Shown: positions 1 to 11,363 of the stretch, one piece after another | Position numbering within the stretch: the first letter of the stretch is position 1 | Layout: each line of letters begins with the position of its first letter | From: Boesenbergia rotunda | Taxonomy: Eukaryota; Streptophyta; Magnoliopsida; Zingiberales; Zingiberaceae | Direction: 5' to 3' | Assembly (NCBI GenBank): GCA_024364735.1 | Contig: JAGFNQ010001614.1 | Span: 899,203-963,202 of the forward strand | DNA: 64,000 nucleotides | Notes under the pieces: model-generated | What the model saw: the letters and a program-made list of their open reading frames with translations, nothing else | Told to the model about the DNA's origin: nothing | The model's database searches: none | Position numbers and translations under genes: made by a program

Positions 1-1269
1 ACATAGAATCTAGTGTGGTACTCCTCGTTTACTTCCTTCGCACAATCCGGATCTTGGGCACAAGACAAGGAGAACCCTAGTTCTCCTTTTTGGTGGAGGA
101 AGAAGAAAACCTTCTTTGGTTTTCGGCAGGGAAAGGTGGAAGAAAGAAAACCCTTGGTTTTCTCTCCTTTCTATCACTTATATACTAAGTGGAAGTTGAA
201 GTATCTTCCATAAAGGACGCTTACTATCACTTATCTAATATTGGTTTCATATTTTTAATGTGATTTTTTTACCACCACCTAATGGAAACTTAAATTTAAG
301 TTAAACGGGAGGTTTTTGGTTCGAGCTTGGCTCTAACCTCGTTTTAAAGAAATGTTTATATTTCTTTTTTATTTTGGAAAAATTCTGAAAAAATGCTGGA
401 AAATTTCCGGGCATTACAGGAGATGCCTCGTACAAGTAAATACGAGAAATACAACAAGAATAGCTCAACCAAATACAAAAGAAATTGAAAACGATTTACA
501 ATACTTGAATCTTGTTTAACTTGCCTTCTTCTTGCATTGATCAACCTCTTGATTTTTGTAAATGCATCAGTATTTTGCTCTAAGAACTAGTGACAAGTGG
601 AGAAGAAGATCTGTCTGGCAATCTATAACAAAAATCCTTTATATCTCGTGATTAGGGGTTTCCAATTGATTGCCCTAATTGATTCCACTTAGATCCAATC
701 AACTCCAATTATTCAATCCTGCCAATAGCTCTTTTTGTTTTTCCCAATTGACTGCCCCAATCGACTGGTGGGCTGAATCAACTAACTAGTCGATTCTCCA
801 ACTTTTTGTTTGTTCACAAGAAATAGCCAAATAGCGACTTAATCGATTTAGCTGAATCGATTGTTACAATCGATTAGACTCTTTTCTCTCGCGAAGTGCC
901 ATAGCCCCAAATTGATTGCACATGTCGATTTGGCAACTTTATGTGCCCTTGTGAAGAGCGTCCTAATTGATTGCTTTAATCGATTATCCAGTGGTAACTT
1001 ATCTAACCCAAGTCTAGGATTTTCTTGTTTAACCTTCGGTCAACTATGATCTGCTAAGGCTTATTCACCAAGTGTCTGGTCAACCCTTAACCAATTTAGA
1101 CTTTTCCTTGCCTAGTTCTGAACTAGAACTTCATTCGTGTCATGTGTTTAGCTCCCAAGTAACCCATCTTGGACTTAACATAGTTCCTAACTAGGTTTGC
1201 TAATTAGTCCCACTAGGATTTCCCTTTTACGAAGTGTTTAGCTTTCAACTAATCCACCTTGGACGTAAC
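1..1269 (-). repeat. SIRE-like LTR remnant (family F), truncated
   Basis: This stretch has no credible gene; short open frames here lack any recognisable domain. On the minus strand there is a TATA-like box at about 636-648. Upstream of it, at higher coordinates (655-1000), lie scattered AATCGATT-type palindromes, and further upstream (1130-1269) are repeated phrases containing CTTGGACTTAAC. That order (repeated phrases, palindromes, TATA) is the same as in the better defined SIRE-like LTRs in this window, so I infer the R/U5 and part of the U3 of a minus-strand LTR. The right end is cut where another LTR starts at 1270, and no left end is visible. Confidence 0.35.
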
Positions 1270-1390
1270 TGTTGATGCAGTCTTGCCCTGATTGTTGTTT
1301 TGGTGTTGACATCGATTTTAGTTTAGGTGGATGATTATTGATTATGATTAAGTCCTGATCAGGGATCAGGCATGGCATGGATTATGATTA

Positions 1391-1800
1391 AGTCCTGATC
1401 GGGGATCAGGCATGGTATTGAAAATCCTAACCTGGATGGTTAGGTGTTGAAAATCCTAGCCTGGAGGGCTAGGTGTGTGAAAAGTCCTAATTCGGAAGAG
1501 GTGGGTGAAAAGTCCTAGCTTGGAGGGCTAGGTGAAAAGTCCTAACTTGGAGAGTTAGGTGCAAATTCCCATCTTGGAGAATTAGGTGAAAAAGTCCTGG
1601 CTTGGAGGGTCAGTTCCTAGCTTGGAGGGCTAGGTTTGGAAAAGTCCTAATTCGGAAGGGTTGGGTGAAAAGTCCTAGCTTGGAGGGCTAGGTGAAAAGT
1701 CCTAACTTGGAGGGTTAGGTGCAAATTCCTAACTTGGAGAGTTAGGTGAAAAATCCTTAGCTTGGAGGGCTAAGGTAGATGAAAACTTAGCTTGGAGGGC
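1391..1800 (+). repeat. Tandem array of hairpin units with covarying stems
   Basis: About twelve units of roughly 25-30 nt follow each other, each reading like CCTAGC-TTGGAGG-GCTAGGTGAAAAGT. The two arms change together: CCTAACC/GGTTAGG, CCTAGCC/GGCTAGG, CCTAAC/GTTAGG, CCTTAGC/GCTAAGG. Some units keep pairing only through G-U (CCTAATT with GGGTTGGG). The array lies in U3, so it would be transcribed near the 3' end of the element RNA. Confidence 0.75.
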
Positions 1801-1814
1801 TACGTTTGAGTGCC

Positions 1815-2450
1815 TGGATCGGTCTGGTGATCGATCAGGGATTCTGGCACGCTGCTCCGTCGTGGATCGGTCTAGTGACTGATCCAGCAATGGCTGATCG
1901 GTCTGGTGACCGATCAGGGAGCACACAGTGAGGTTGGAAACCTACTGTGCTGCTCCTGATTGATCTGGTGACCGATCAGGGAGTATGCGATTCACCCACT
2001 TACTGGCTCCTGATCGGTCTGGTGACCGATCAGGGAGCGAACAGTGAGGTTGAGTTCCCTTGCTGATCTACTCCTGATCAGTCTGGTGACCAATCAGGAT
2101 CACTGTGCAAACCTTTCTGGAGAACGATTCAGCTTCGCGGGTTCCTCACTAAGTTCGATCAGGACGGTGCCTGATCGGTCTAGTGACCGATCAGGAGAAC
2201 CCCTGATCGGTCAGTTGACCGATCAGAAGGCTTAGGCTGGGAAACTCAGAAATCGCCCAATATAAGGGTGGATCGGACCGGTGAACGATCCACAACCTGG
2301 GAACGGTCTGGTGATCGGTCCGGGAGAATCTCAAAAAAATCACGATTTTTGATTGAGCGTTGGGGATCGATCAGGACGGAACCTGATCGGTCTGGACCCA
2401 GCCTGATCAGTATGGTGACCGATCAGGAGGCTCTCTGAACGGTCGGGTGA
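1815..2450. repeat. Array of CTGATCGGTC/GACCGATCAG palindromes
   Basis: At least ten inverted repeats share the form TGATCGGTC-TGGT-GACCGATCA, perfect or with one or two changes. One example at 2006-2036 extends its stem with GCTCC/GGGAGC. The spacer TGGT is nearly constant. They lie in the U3 of the family G LTR, where other families here carry GGGCGCCC or GGCCGGCC palindromes. Confidence 0.75.
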
Positions 2451-2571
2451 CCGATCACTTTAATTAAAATTGCACAGTCAGACGCTCTGATCGCGTCTGA
2501 ACATATCTGATTCACTGTTGTTTGCCTCTGATATTTGATTTACTGGTTGATTTACTGCTCTAACAGTCTAA

Positions 2572-2943
2572 TTAAGCTGCAGGTGACAGGGGAGGATTCA
2601 AACACTCAAGGAGGGTCAAAGGAGAGCTTTCCTTGGAGCAGCTTTGTCCGTTTTTCCATCTCAGGTTGCAACGGCCGAGTTGCAGACTGCAGCTGAGACT
2701 GGGGCATGGCTGAGGGAAGCTCAAGGAGTCCAGGGATAGCTCAGTGGTAGCTGGCGTTGGCAGATGTGTAGCTGGAGCTGCAGGGATGGTGTCATCTGAT
2801 GCTTGGTGGAGAAACAAAAGCGAGAAGAAGGCTTCGGTTGAAGCAGAGAAGTTGTTCGACAGTCTTCGGTGTTGAGCTTGCTGAAGTTCTTGCTGCGCCT
2901 TGTTTTTCTCCACAACTTGCTTGCTGTGTTCCTGGAGTCTTCT
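2572..2943. other. Unassigned segment between two LTRs
   Basis: About 370 bases rich in CAG/CTG trinucleotides. A minus-strand frame is open across it and encodes a Gln-, Lys- and then Pro/Ser-rich stretch, but it starts inside the neighbouring LTR and another minus frame is also long, so composition alone could explain it. It may be the end of the family G LTR or a fragment of a transposon protein with a coiled coil. I do not recognise a domain. Confidence 0.25.
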
Positions 2944-4382
2944 GTTGGGATCTTTAGGTGACATAAACACAAAAATGCAGCGGAAACAAGATCCCTCGAG
3001 CGATCCATGCGAAAGAAAAACTCGTACGAAATCATCTATCTAATAGATCTATCTAAAGCGTATACCTTTGGAGCGTGCCCTTACGTTTATCCCGCTCGTC
3101 CATGTGCCGCCGGATCTCTTGCACGTTCAAGTGTTCGTGCCTCTATTCATATCCACACGAACACGATATCTCTACTTCGGAGAAGAACTACCTTAGTTGT
3201 GCTAGCAACTTGAGGTAGTTCACAAAACACCAAGAACCCAAGATGTGGGTTTCGGCCAAGATGGAGAAGAGAAGGAAGAGGGGAAAGAAAATGAGAAGTT
3301 GTCATCCAAATGACAAGGGACAAACTCTTTTATACTCATATCAAGAGGAGTTTTTGCCTTTTAAACTTCCCTTCATTAAACATTTTAATGTAACTCTCTA
3401 ATGGTGAGAAACTCTCCATCTTCCTCTCTTATTAATTCATTAAACATTTTAATGAATTAATATTTCATCCAAATGTGGTTGAGTCTAATCTAAATGAGTT
3501 TAACTCAAATTAGATCTCAATCCATAATCCAATTGGATTCACTTGAGTCTAACTCAATTAATCCAATTCCAATTAAATCTTAGCCAAATCAAGATCAATT
3601 AATCTCCGAAGCATCGTGTCCTTAGTGTGTGACCCAATAGGCTCTCGTAATGTTGGCAATGTGTCTAAACCAATTTAGACACAAAAACAATGAGCGGCAT
3701 CTAGCAATGCATCATTGCTACCCAAGTAACAAGAAAAGTCGAGATCCGACTAAACCTCCGTGACTATGATAGTGTATGACCTTGTCCTTCTATCCTTGAT
3801 ATCTAGATTGACCAATGAGGCATAGACCGTGTCATCCTCAGTCAATCTTGTGTTTCTTGATCCCCGAGTAGACTCACTTAAACAAATGAGCTCAATATCT
3901 CATATTGACTCATTCGAGCATGGTCATGCGTTTTAGCAGTCCTACTCGATCAAGGGGCCCACAGATATCACTCCCGTCATATGGGAGGGATAGATCCCAT
4001 CTACATCACTCACATCCCTCCGCATAATTCATTACATACCCAGTGATCGCCTTTATAGTCCACCCTGTTACGGGTGACGTTTGACGATACCAAAGTACAT
4101 AACTCCTTATGTAGGGAACCGTAGTGACTTCAGGTCTAAGGACTATTCATACCAATAGTCACATGAGAAAGTTTATGACACTCATATGACAATCTATGAA
4201 ACTTTCTCATGGCGGGTCAATTCAGTACACATTCTCTAATGTATACCCATGTGTCAACTTGATATCACATATCCATGACTTGTGAGCTCAAGTCATCAGT
4301 TGACCTACATGCTAGTCTTTATGTATTAATATTGTCCTTGAATACTTATACTTGACTAGGAATGATTTAGAGTAGTGTTCTC
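2944..4382 (-). mobile_element. Copia LTR fragment, family B' (3' part)
   Basis: On the minus strand the segment ends with a CA terminus at 2944, with no PBS outside it, so this is a 3' LTR or solo LTR end. It is clearly related to the complete family B LTR at 12989-14760. Both share the strings around GTGTGTGACCC, CATCATTGCTACCC, CTTTATAGTCCACCC and TAGTGTTCTCT in the same order. A minus-strand TATA box lies at about 3329-3340, with AT-rich inverted repeats just upstream (3372-3388 and 3431-3461). The LTR is cut at 4382/4383 where a family A LTR begins. Confidence 0.8.
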
Positions 4383-6835
4383 TGTTGCGACCGGGTGCAT
4401 GTCGACAAGGATACGAGTTCGTAAAATTTAAAATTTTTACGTGTAGCGGAAGAGTTTGCATAAAATAATTTCCTAAATTATTTTAACTTCGTATCTAGCA
4501 TGCAACCTTATAGTGTATCGACATAATCATAAAATAAAAGTTTGCGGAAAAGTAAACTAATTTACCAAGTACCTCGCGTAACTTGAAGAAAGGGACGAGA
4601 TCCAACCGTAGCGTCCCTTGGAAGCTTCGCCTCTATTCGCGTCCACGTCGAGTTCTCTTCGGGATGACTTCGCAAAGTCAAGAGTTTTGTGCCGACGAGA
4701 ACTACTAGATTCTATAAAGGCACAACTAGAAGAATAAGATAAATAATGGAAAACTAACCAACGAAAGTAACGGAATCGTATTCCGGGAAGAGAGGAGTCG
4801 CTATCCGCTTCTTCTTCTTCGTGTTCGGGTTCTCCTCCTTCTTGATTGCTCACGCCAACTTCACCTTGGAAGTTGGTTGGGTGCGCCGGCCCTAATCCAC
4901 AAGGGTGGGCGCCGACCCTAGGCAAGAGAGGGAGAGGGAGAGGAGAAGAGATTAAGAGAGAGAGGGAGAGCTCTATGATAAGTTGAGTTAGGAATAAGGG
5001 CTAGCCTTTGGTTCCTTTATATAGTAGCAACTCCTTTGCTAAGTCTCCCTCTTAACCGAATTAACGGAATTAACGGAATTAGTTATAAGAAATTTATCTT
5101 ATAAATTTTCTTATTAATTATTCCATTTAAACCGAGTCTTTATTATAAACCAATTTATAATAAAACAAATTAATTATCATAAGAAAATTTATCCTATAAA
5201 TTCTCTTATGAATTTTATTATAACTAACTTTATAATAAAACTAATTAATTATCATAAGAAATTTATCTTATAAATTCTTATGAATTATTCCGTTTAAACC
5301 AAGTTTTATTATAACTAATTTATAATAAAACAAATTCTTCTTCTCTTTAAATTATAAAATAAATTTTATAAGAAATTTATAAACTTTCTTATTATGGAAA
5401 AATCAATTCATAATTGATTTTATAAAATTAAAATAAACCCAATTCATGGATTATTTTAATCTTCCATAAAAGAATAAATTTCTATAAATTTATTTATATA
5501 AATTTCTTTATACAAATTTATTTATCCATAATTTATAAAATAAATCGCGCTGGATTTATCTTATTAATTAAACCAATTAAATTGGTTTTTCTCCCTTTAA
5601 TGGCCGGCCACCCAAGGAGGGTCAACACCCTCTTTGGCCGGCCAAAGCCGACCCGAACCGATCGCGAATTAAACTCATTTAATTCGCCCAAAAAGCCTTC
5701 AAAAGACTTAGCCATTTTTAGCTTCCATTGCGCCTCTGACTAACTCAGATTCGACTTATTTCTCTTGATCGGAAAATCCAATTTTCAACTCGTTTTAAAT
5801 CCCTCGGATTACTCGTAGTGCGTGTGACTAAATAGGCTTTCGATTTATGTTGGTCGTCTATAATCAACAAATTATAGAACGATCATGAGTGGCACCTAGT
5901 AGTACATCATGATCCCCAATTAATCGAAAGATCAACGGTTTGACCCCAGAAGAAATTATTCTGAAACCCTTCAGCAGCTCTAATGAATCGTGCCCCATTC
6001 CCTTCACCACCTTATACCCACTTGGTTCAGGACACGGTCAATGGTGTCAGTCCCCACTAGGCTGACTACGTCACACCTAGCCCAAGTAGTGTCTTTCTCG
6101 TCCTTTGGATTTCTAATTACTCTCATGTATTTCAGAGACTCTCACTCTAAACATGATACGCTCTGGCCAGAGGCTTTGAGTAACAATCCGACGATAGGCC
6201 TGGGTATACATCTCCTCGCAAGGAGTGGTGAATCCTTTGTAGGCTGTTCAAACATCTTCGGGCACTTCGGCTTAAACCCGATCATCCTGGGTCCACACCT
6301 CCTTGGAGATGCTTGCTTAAGATGTCAAAGTATAAGTCTCTATGACCAAGATGACTTGAACACCACAAGTCAAAGGAACATCACACTTAAGCCGCAGTAA
6401 GATCTTCATTGACATATCTACATGTAGATTCCCATATGAAGTCTTACAGCTAGTCACTCCAATGAACTAGTTCCCTTAACTAGCATCCATGTTTATCTCC
6501 GGACATCCCAATGTCACCAGCCAGTGAGAATCAGCTGATTAGAGAATAACTCATGCTAGTCTCAACAGAATTGATAGTGTCCGTTTTTATCAATTCATCG
6601 ACTAGGGATATTTTCAATACTTCACATTTGCGCATTTAGAGATAATCACTAGTTGTGATCTCATCACAAATTCTCTTATGCTGTGAGTTGTATTGCGGAC
6701 ATTCAGTAGATGAGTTTAAGATCCCAATCAAATACACAAGCATGTATACTCAAATAGTGAATTATCATTTATTGATATAAATGTTTTACAATCATAAGGC
6801 GATTGCCTTAGGACACTTCTCTCATATCACTAACA
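4383..6835 (-). mobile_element. Copia family A LTR (3' LTR of a minus-strand element)
   Basis: Minus-strand sequence runs from TGTTAGTGATATGAG (6835 end) to GGTCGCAACA (4383 end), 2453 bp, with TG...CA ends. It matches the solo LTR at 20015-22652 and the LTR at 56698-58872 along its length. The polypurine tract AAGTGGGAGTT lies immediately outside at 6836-6848, which makes this a 3' LTR. A minus-strand TATA box lies at 5015-5024, with an AT-rich block and two GGCCGGCC palindromes (about 5601-5645) upstream. It has been inserted into the family B' LTR on its left. Confidence 0.9.
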
Positions 6836-8085
6836 AACTCCCACTTGGCCTAATGCCAATCGCTACGGTATCCAATACCACAAGCTCTAACATGACTCTC
6901 AAACTTGCTTTGAGGCAAGGCCTTAGTTAAAGGATCCGCTATATTCCTTTCAGTGGGAACTCTCTCAATTTGTATGTCATTCCTACTTATAATCTCTCTG
7001 ATCAGATGATAGCGGTGAAGCACGTGTTTGGATCGCTGATGAGACCTTGGTTCCTTTGCTTGTACAATAGCTCCATTGTTGTCGTAGTAAACCGGCACTG
7101 CATCATCAATGGTTGGAACCACGCCAAGTTCAGAGACGAACTTCTTGATCCAGACTACTTCCTTTGCTGCTTCCGAAGCTGCGATATATTCCGCTTCCGT
7201 GGTGGAATCCGCTACGGTGTCTTGTTTGGAACTTTTCCAACTAACTGCGCCTCCATTCAAAGTAAATACGTATCCAGACTGCGATTTGGAGTCATCCTTA
7301 TCTGTCTGGAAACTGGCATCTATATACCCACGTATTACCAAATCTCCTTCTCCATATATTAGGAACACATCCTTAGTTCTTCTTAAGTACTTAAGGATTG
7401 TCTTAACAGCCGCCCAGTGATCCATTCCTGGATCCGACTGGTATCTGCTTGTGACGCTCAAAGCATACGATACATCAGGCCTAGTACATAACATAGCATA
7501 CATGATAGATCCTATCGCGGATGCATAGGAATCTTATTCATGCAAATCCTCTCGTCTTCTGTGCGCGGACACATAGACTTTGAAAGGTTGATCCCATGCC
7601 TAATGGGAAGGTAACCTTTCTTGGATTCCGACATGCTAAACCTTTTTAGCACTCGGTCTATATATGTAGACTGCGAAAGACCCGAGCAACCGTTTTGATC
7701 TATCTCTATTAGATTCTAATCCCAAGGATATAGGTTGCTTTCCCAGTCTTTCATGGAGAAAGTTTTGGGATAACCAAATTTTAACTGTCTGTAAGACTGA
7801 AATATCGTTTCCTATAAGTAAGATGTCGTCGACATATAATACTAGGAATACGATGCACTCCCACTAACCTTCTTGTACACACAGGGTTCGTCAGGATTTT
7901 GTGAGAAATCAAACTTTTTGATTGTCTCATCAAAATGGATATTCCAGCTCCTAGATGCTGCTTCAGTCCATATATGGATCGTCGAAGCTTGCATACCTTG
8001 GTTTATCAACCGATGTGAAACTTCAGGGCTGTATTATGTATACGTCCTCAAGCAGGTTCCGTTAAGGAAAGCTGTTTTTCACATT
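6836..8085 (-). pseudogene. Copia RT C-terminus and RNase H (family A element), broken
   Basis: This is the 3' end of a Ty1-copia polyprotein. The clean part is 6850-7503 (217 codons), the RNase H domain. It begins with MYAMLCTRPDVSYA, contains the SSTEAEYIA-like motif STTEAEYIA and ends with LADPLTKALP-like IADPLTKALP. About 200 of 217 residues agree with the same region of the second family A element at 58887-59540, by eye. Upstream (7504-8085) the RT half from DVKTAFLNG onward is readable only with several small indels and stops. The frame runs into the single N at 8086, beyond which a different copia element begins, so the RT segment occurs twice in succession. Confidence 0.85.
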
Positions 8086-8086
8086 C
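8086..8086. other. Undetermined base at a chimeric junction
   Basis: The only N in the window lies exactly where a family A copia sequence meets a different copia polyprotein. The RT C-terminal region is present on both sides in the same orientation. An assembly gap or mis-join is the simplest reading. Confidence 0.8.
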
Positions 8087-11000
8087 NGTGGTCTCTCTCC
8101 TCTCTAGAAGAGGGACCTTGAGTCTTCGATAGACTCACGCCATGTGACATTGGCAGATTTCCCTTCTTGAAATTCTGCATGGCAAACCGTTGCAAAACGG
8201 TATCAATGTATGTACTCTGACTTAGGCCAAGCAATCTCTTAGATCTATTTCTATAGATCTTAATGCCTAGAATGCAGGCTGCTTCACCTATGTCCTTCAT
8301 TGCGAAACAAGTCCCCAACCAAGTCTTCACAGACTGTAGCGAAGGGATGTTGTTCCCAATGAGTAGTATGTCATCCACATAAAAGACTAGGAAGACTACT
8401 GTGCTCCCACTAAACATCTTGTATACACAAGGTTCATCTTCGTTCTTGATGAAACCAAACTGTTTGATCGCATCATCGAATCGAAGATTCCATCTCCGAG
8501 AAGCTTGCTTTAGACCATAAATGGCCCTATGCAGCTTGCATACTCTGCCAGTATGCTGTGGATCTACAAAACCCTCAGGCTGTGTCATGTACACATCCTC
8601 GAGGAGGTTTCCATTCAGAAACGCTGTCTTGACATCCATCTGCCAGATCTCATAATCGTGGTAGGCTGCAATAGCAAGCATGATCCGAATGGACTTAAAC
8701 ATCGCTACTGGAGAAAAAGTTTCATCATAGTCAATACCATGAATTTGCTTGAAACCTTTAGCTACCAGTCTACCCTTATAGGTATGAGTAAGCCCATCCA
8801 TGTTAGGCTTTCTATTAAAGACCCACTTACACCCAATGGGTTTGACCCCTTCAGGTGGATCAACCAAGGTCCAAACTTGGTTAGTGTACATGGATTCCAT
8901 TTCGGATCTCATGGCTTCCAGCCATGACTCAGAATCTGGGCTCATCACAGCTTCCTGATAGGTGGTAGGCTCATTCTCAATGATCATAACGTCATCATGG
9001 TCAGGAAAGAGGAATGAATATCTCTCAGGCTGACGACGTACCCTATCAGACCTGCGAAGAGATAGGTCTACCTGAACAGGTTGTTGTTCCACAACTTCTT
9101 GTGTAACAATCTCATCAACCACCACACTTTGTGGTTCCTGTTCAACTTCCATCAAGGCTTCAGTGCTATTGTCCATGTCTTGAACTTCTTCAAGACTGAA
9201 CGTACTCCCACTAGTCTTTCTAGAAACAAAGTCCCTTTCTAGAAATACTCCAGTCTTAGCAACAAACACTTTGTGCTGACTAGGAATGTAGAAGTAGTAT
9301 CCCTTCGTTTCCTTGGGATACCCTATGAAATAACACTTATCAGATTTGGGTCCCAGTTTGTCTGAGACTTGACGTCGTACGTAAGCCTCACAACCCCAAA
9401 CCCTCATGAAAGACATCTTGGGACTCCTCCCTGTCCATATCGTATATGGTGTCTTCATGACAGCCTTTGATGGAACACGGTTTAGTGTGAACGCTGCCGT
9501 GTCTAGAGCATATCCCCAAAAGGATATAGGAAGATCTGCGTGACTCATCATAGATCGTACCATATCTAATAAGGTACGATTCCTCCTTTCGGATACACCA
9601 TTCCACTGTGGTGTCCCAGGAGGAGTGAGTTGAGATAGAATCCCACACTCAGCTAAATAGTCACGAAACTCATGGCTCAAGTATTCTCCACCTCGATCTG
9701 ATCGAAGTATTTTAATACTCTTGCCGAGTTGGTTTTGTACTTCATTTCTGAATTCTTTGAACTTTTCAAAGGACTCGGACTTATGTGTCATCAAGTACAC
9801 ATAACCATATCTACTGAAATCATCAGTAAATGTGATGAAGTATCTATAACCACCTCGAGCAGCAACATTGAAAGGGCCACATACATCAGAATGTATGAGT
9901 CCTAACAAATCTGTTGCCCTCTCGCTATGTCCACTAAAGGGAGTCTTAGTCATCTTGCCTAGAAGGCATGACTCGCATGTCTCATATGATTCAAAATCAA
10001 ATGAATCCAGCAATCCATCCTTATGGAGCTGGGACAAGCGACTCTCATTTATGTGGCCTAAGCGACAGTGCCAGAGATAGGTTGGGTTCAACTCATTTGA
10101 TCTCAACCTCTTGGTACTTACATTATAGATAGGGCGTTCTAAGTCTAGAATGTAGAGTCCGTTGGTAAGATCTGCACTACAATAGAACATTTCATTTAAA
10201 TAGACTGAACAACATTTGTTCTTAATTATAAATGAGAAGCCTTTCTTGTCTAGACAAGAAACAGAAATTATGTTCTTAGTAAGTGCAGGTACATAACAAC
10301 AATCATCTAGTTCCAGTACAAGCCCAGAGGGCAGAGATAGAAAATAAGTTCCTACAGCAACAGCAGCAACTCGTGCTCCATTGCCTACTCGTAGGTCCAC
10401 CTCGCCCTTTGCCAATGCCCTGCTATTTCTCAGCCCCTGCACATTGGTACAAATGTGAGAAGCACATCCAGTATCTAATACCCATGATGTAGAAATAGAA
10501 AGGTTGACTTCTATAACATATATACCTGAAGTAGAAGACTCGCTTCTCTTCTTCTTAAGATCCTCCAGGTAGATCTTGCAGTTTCTTTTCCAATGCCCTT
10601 TCTCACCGCAATGGAAACAGGTGGCATCCTTCTGCACCCCACCCTTGGGTTTAAGTGCTGCAGAGCTGGCTTTGCCCTTGGTTTGGGTCTTACCCTTACC
10701 TTTGGGCTTCCACTTACCCTTGCCTTTGCCCTTCTGTACCATCAGGACGGTACTAGGCTTGGTGAGATTAGGCTCAGCAGTTCTTAACATGTTGAGTATC
10801 TCGGGAAGTGGTTTGTCTAATTCGTTCATGTTGTAATTCATGACGAATTGACGGTAACCTGGCGGCAACGATTGCAGAATCAGGTCGGTAGCCAGCTCTT
10901 GGCCCAAGGGAAACCCTAGTCTATCGAGGTTCTCGACGTACCCAATCATCTGGAGTACGTGAGTTCCTACTGGGGTTCCCTCTTTCATCTTGCATGAAAA

Positions 11001-11363
11001 GAGGGCCTGAGTCACTTCGAACCGCTCATGCCTTGCCTGCCCTTGATATAATTGCTTGAGGTGGCCAATCATATCGTAAGCATTCATGTTCTCGTGTTGC
11101 TTCTGAAGCTCAGAGGACATGCAGCATAGCATTAGGCACGACACGTCTAACGCGTCGTCTTGATGCTTCTGATGAGCATCTCTAACGCTACGGATGGCTG
11201 AGGGTGGTGGTGCTTCAGGAACTGCTTGCTCTAGAACGTACAGCTTACGTTCCTGTTTGAGGACTATCCTCAAGTTCCTGTACCAGTCCAGGAAATTAGC
11301 TCCAGTGAGCTTGTCCTTCTCAAGGACAGATCGCAGAGAGAGAGTATTCGCGTTTGAAGACAT
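8087..11363 (-). CDS. Ty1-copia gag-pol polyprotein, 3'-truncated (family B element)
   Basis: The frame is open for about 1090 codons from the ATG at 11363 with no internal stop. It would make the capsid and enzymes of a copia retrotransposon. Domains in order: gag core (residues 1-200), CX2CX4HX4C zinc knuckle CFHCGEKGHWKRNC (about 248-261), aspartic protease WVLDTGCASHIC (about 295), GAG-pre-integrase with WHCRLGHI (about 430), integrase with CESCLLGK, FTDDFSRYGYV (about 514) and SDRGGEY, then RT from GCKWVFNRK through DVKTAFLNG to the catalytic YVDD (about 996). RNase H, which should follow, is missing because the sequence stops at the N at 8086. The ATG was chosen because MSSNANTLSLRSVL matches the gag start of the second copia element (62410). 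The 5' LTR is the one at 12989-14760. Confidence 0.92.

Larger units (their letters stand above)
1270..2571 (+). repeat. SIRE-like LTR (family G), 5' part
   Basis: The segment begins with TGTTGATGCAG, the kind of start seen in the other SIRE-like LTRs here (TGTTGGTGCAG). It continues with an array of short CCTAGC...GCTAGG units (1391-1800), then an array of CTGATCGGTC...GACCGATCAG palindromes (1815-2450). A weak TATA-like string (AATATAAGGG) lies at about 2259. No PBS or LTR 3' end was found, so the right border is arbitrary. It appears to be inserted into the family F remnant on its left. Confidence 0.5.

Noticed and set aside
2737..2750. TAGCTCAGTGGTAG, which resembles the D-arm (A box) of a tRNA gene or tRNA-derived SINE
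   Set aside because: No B box (GGTTCGANNCC) follows at the right distance, no cloverleaf can be drawn, and no poly-A or T tail is near.
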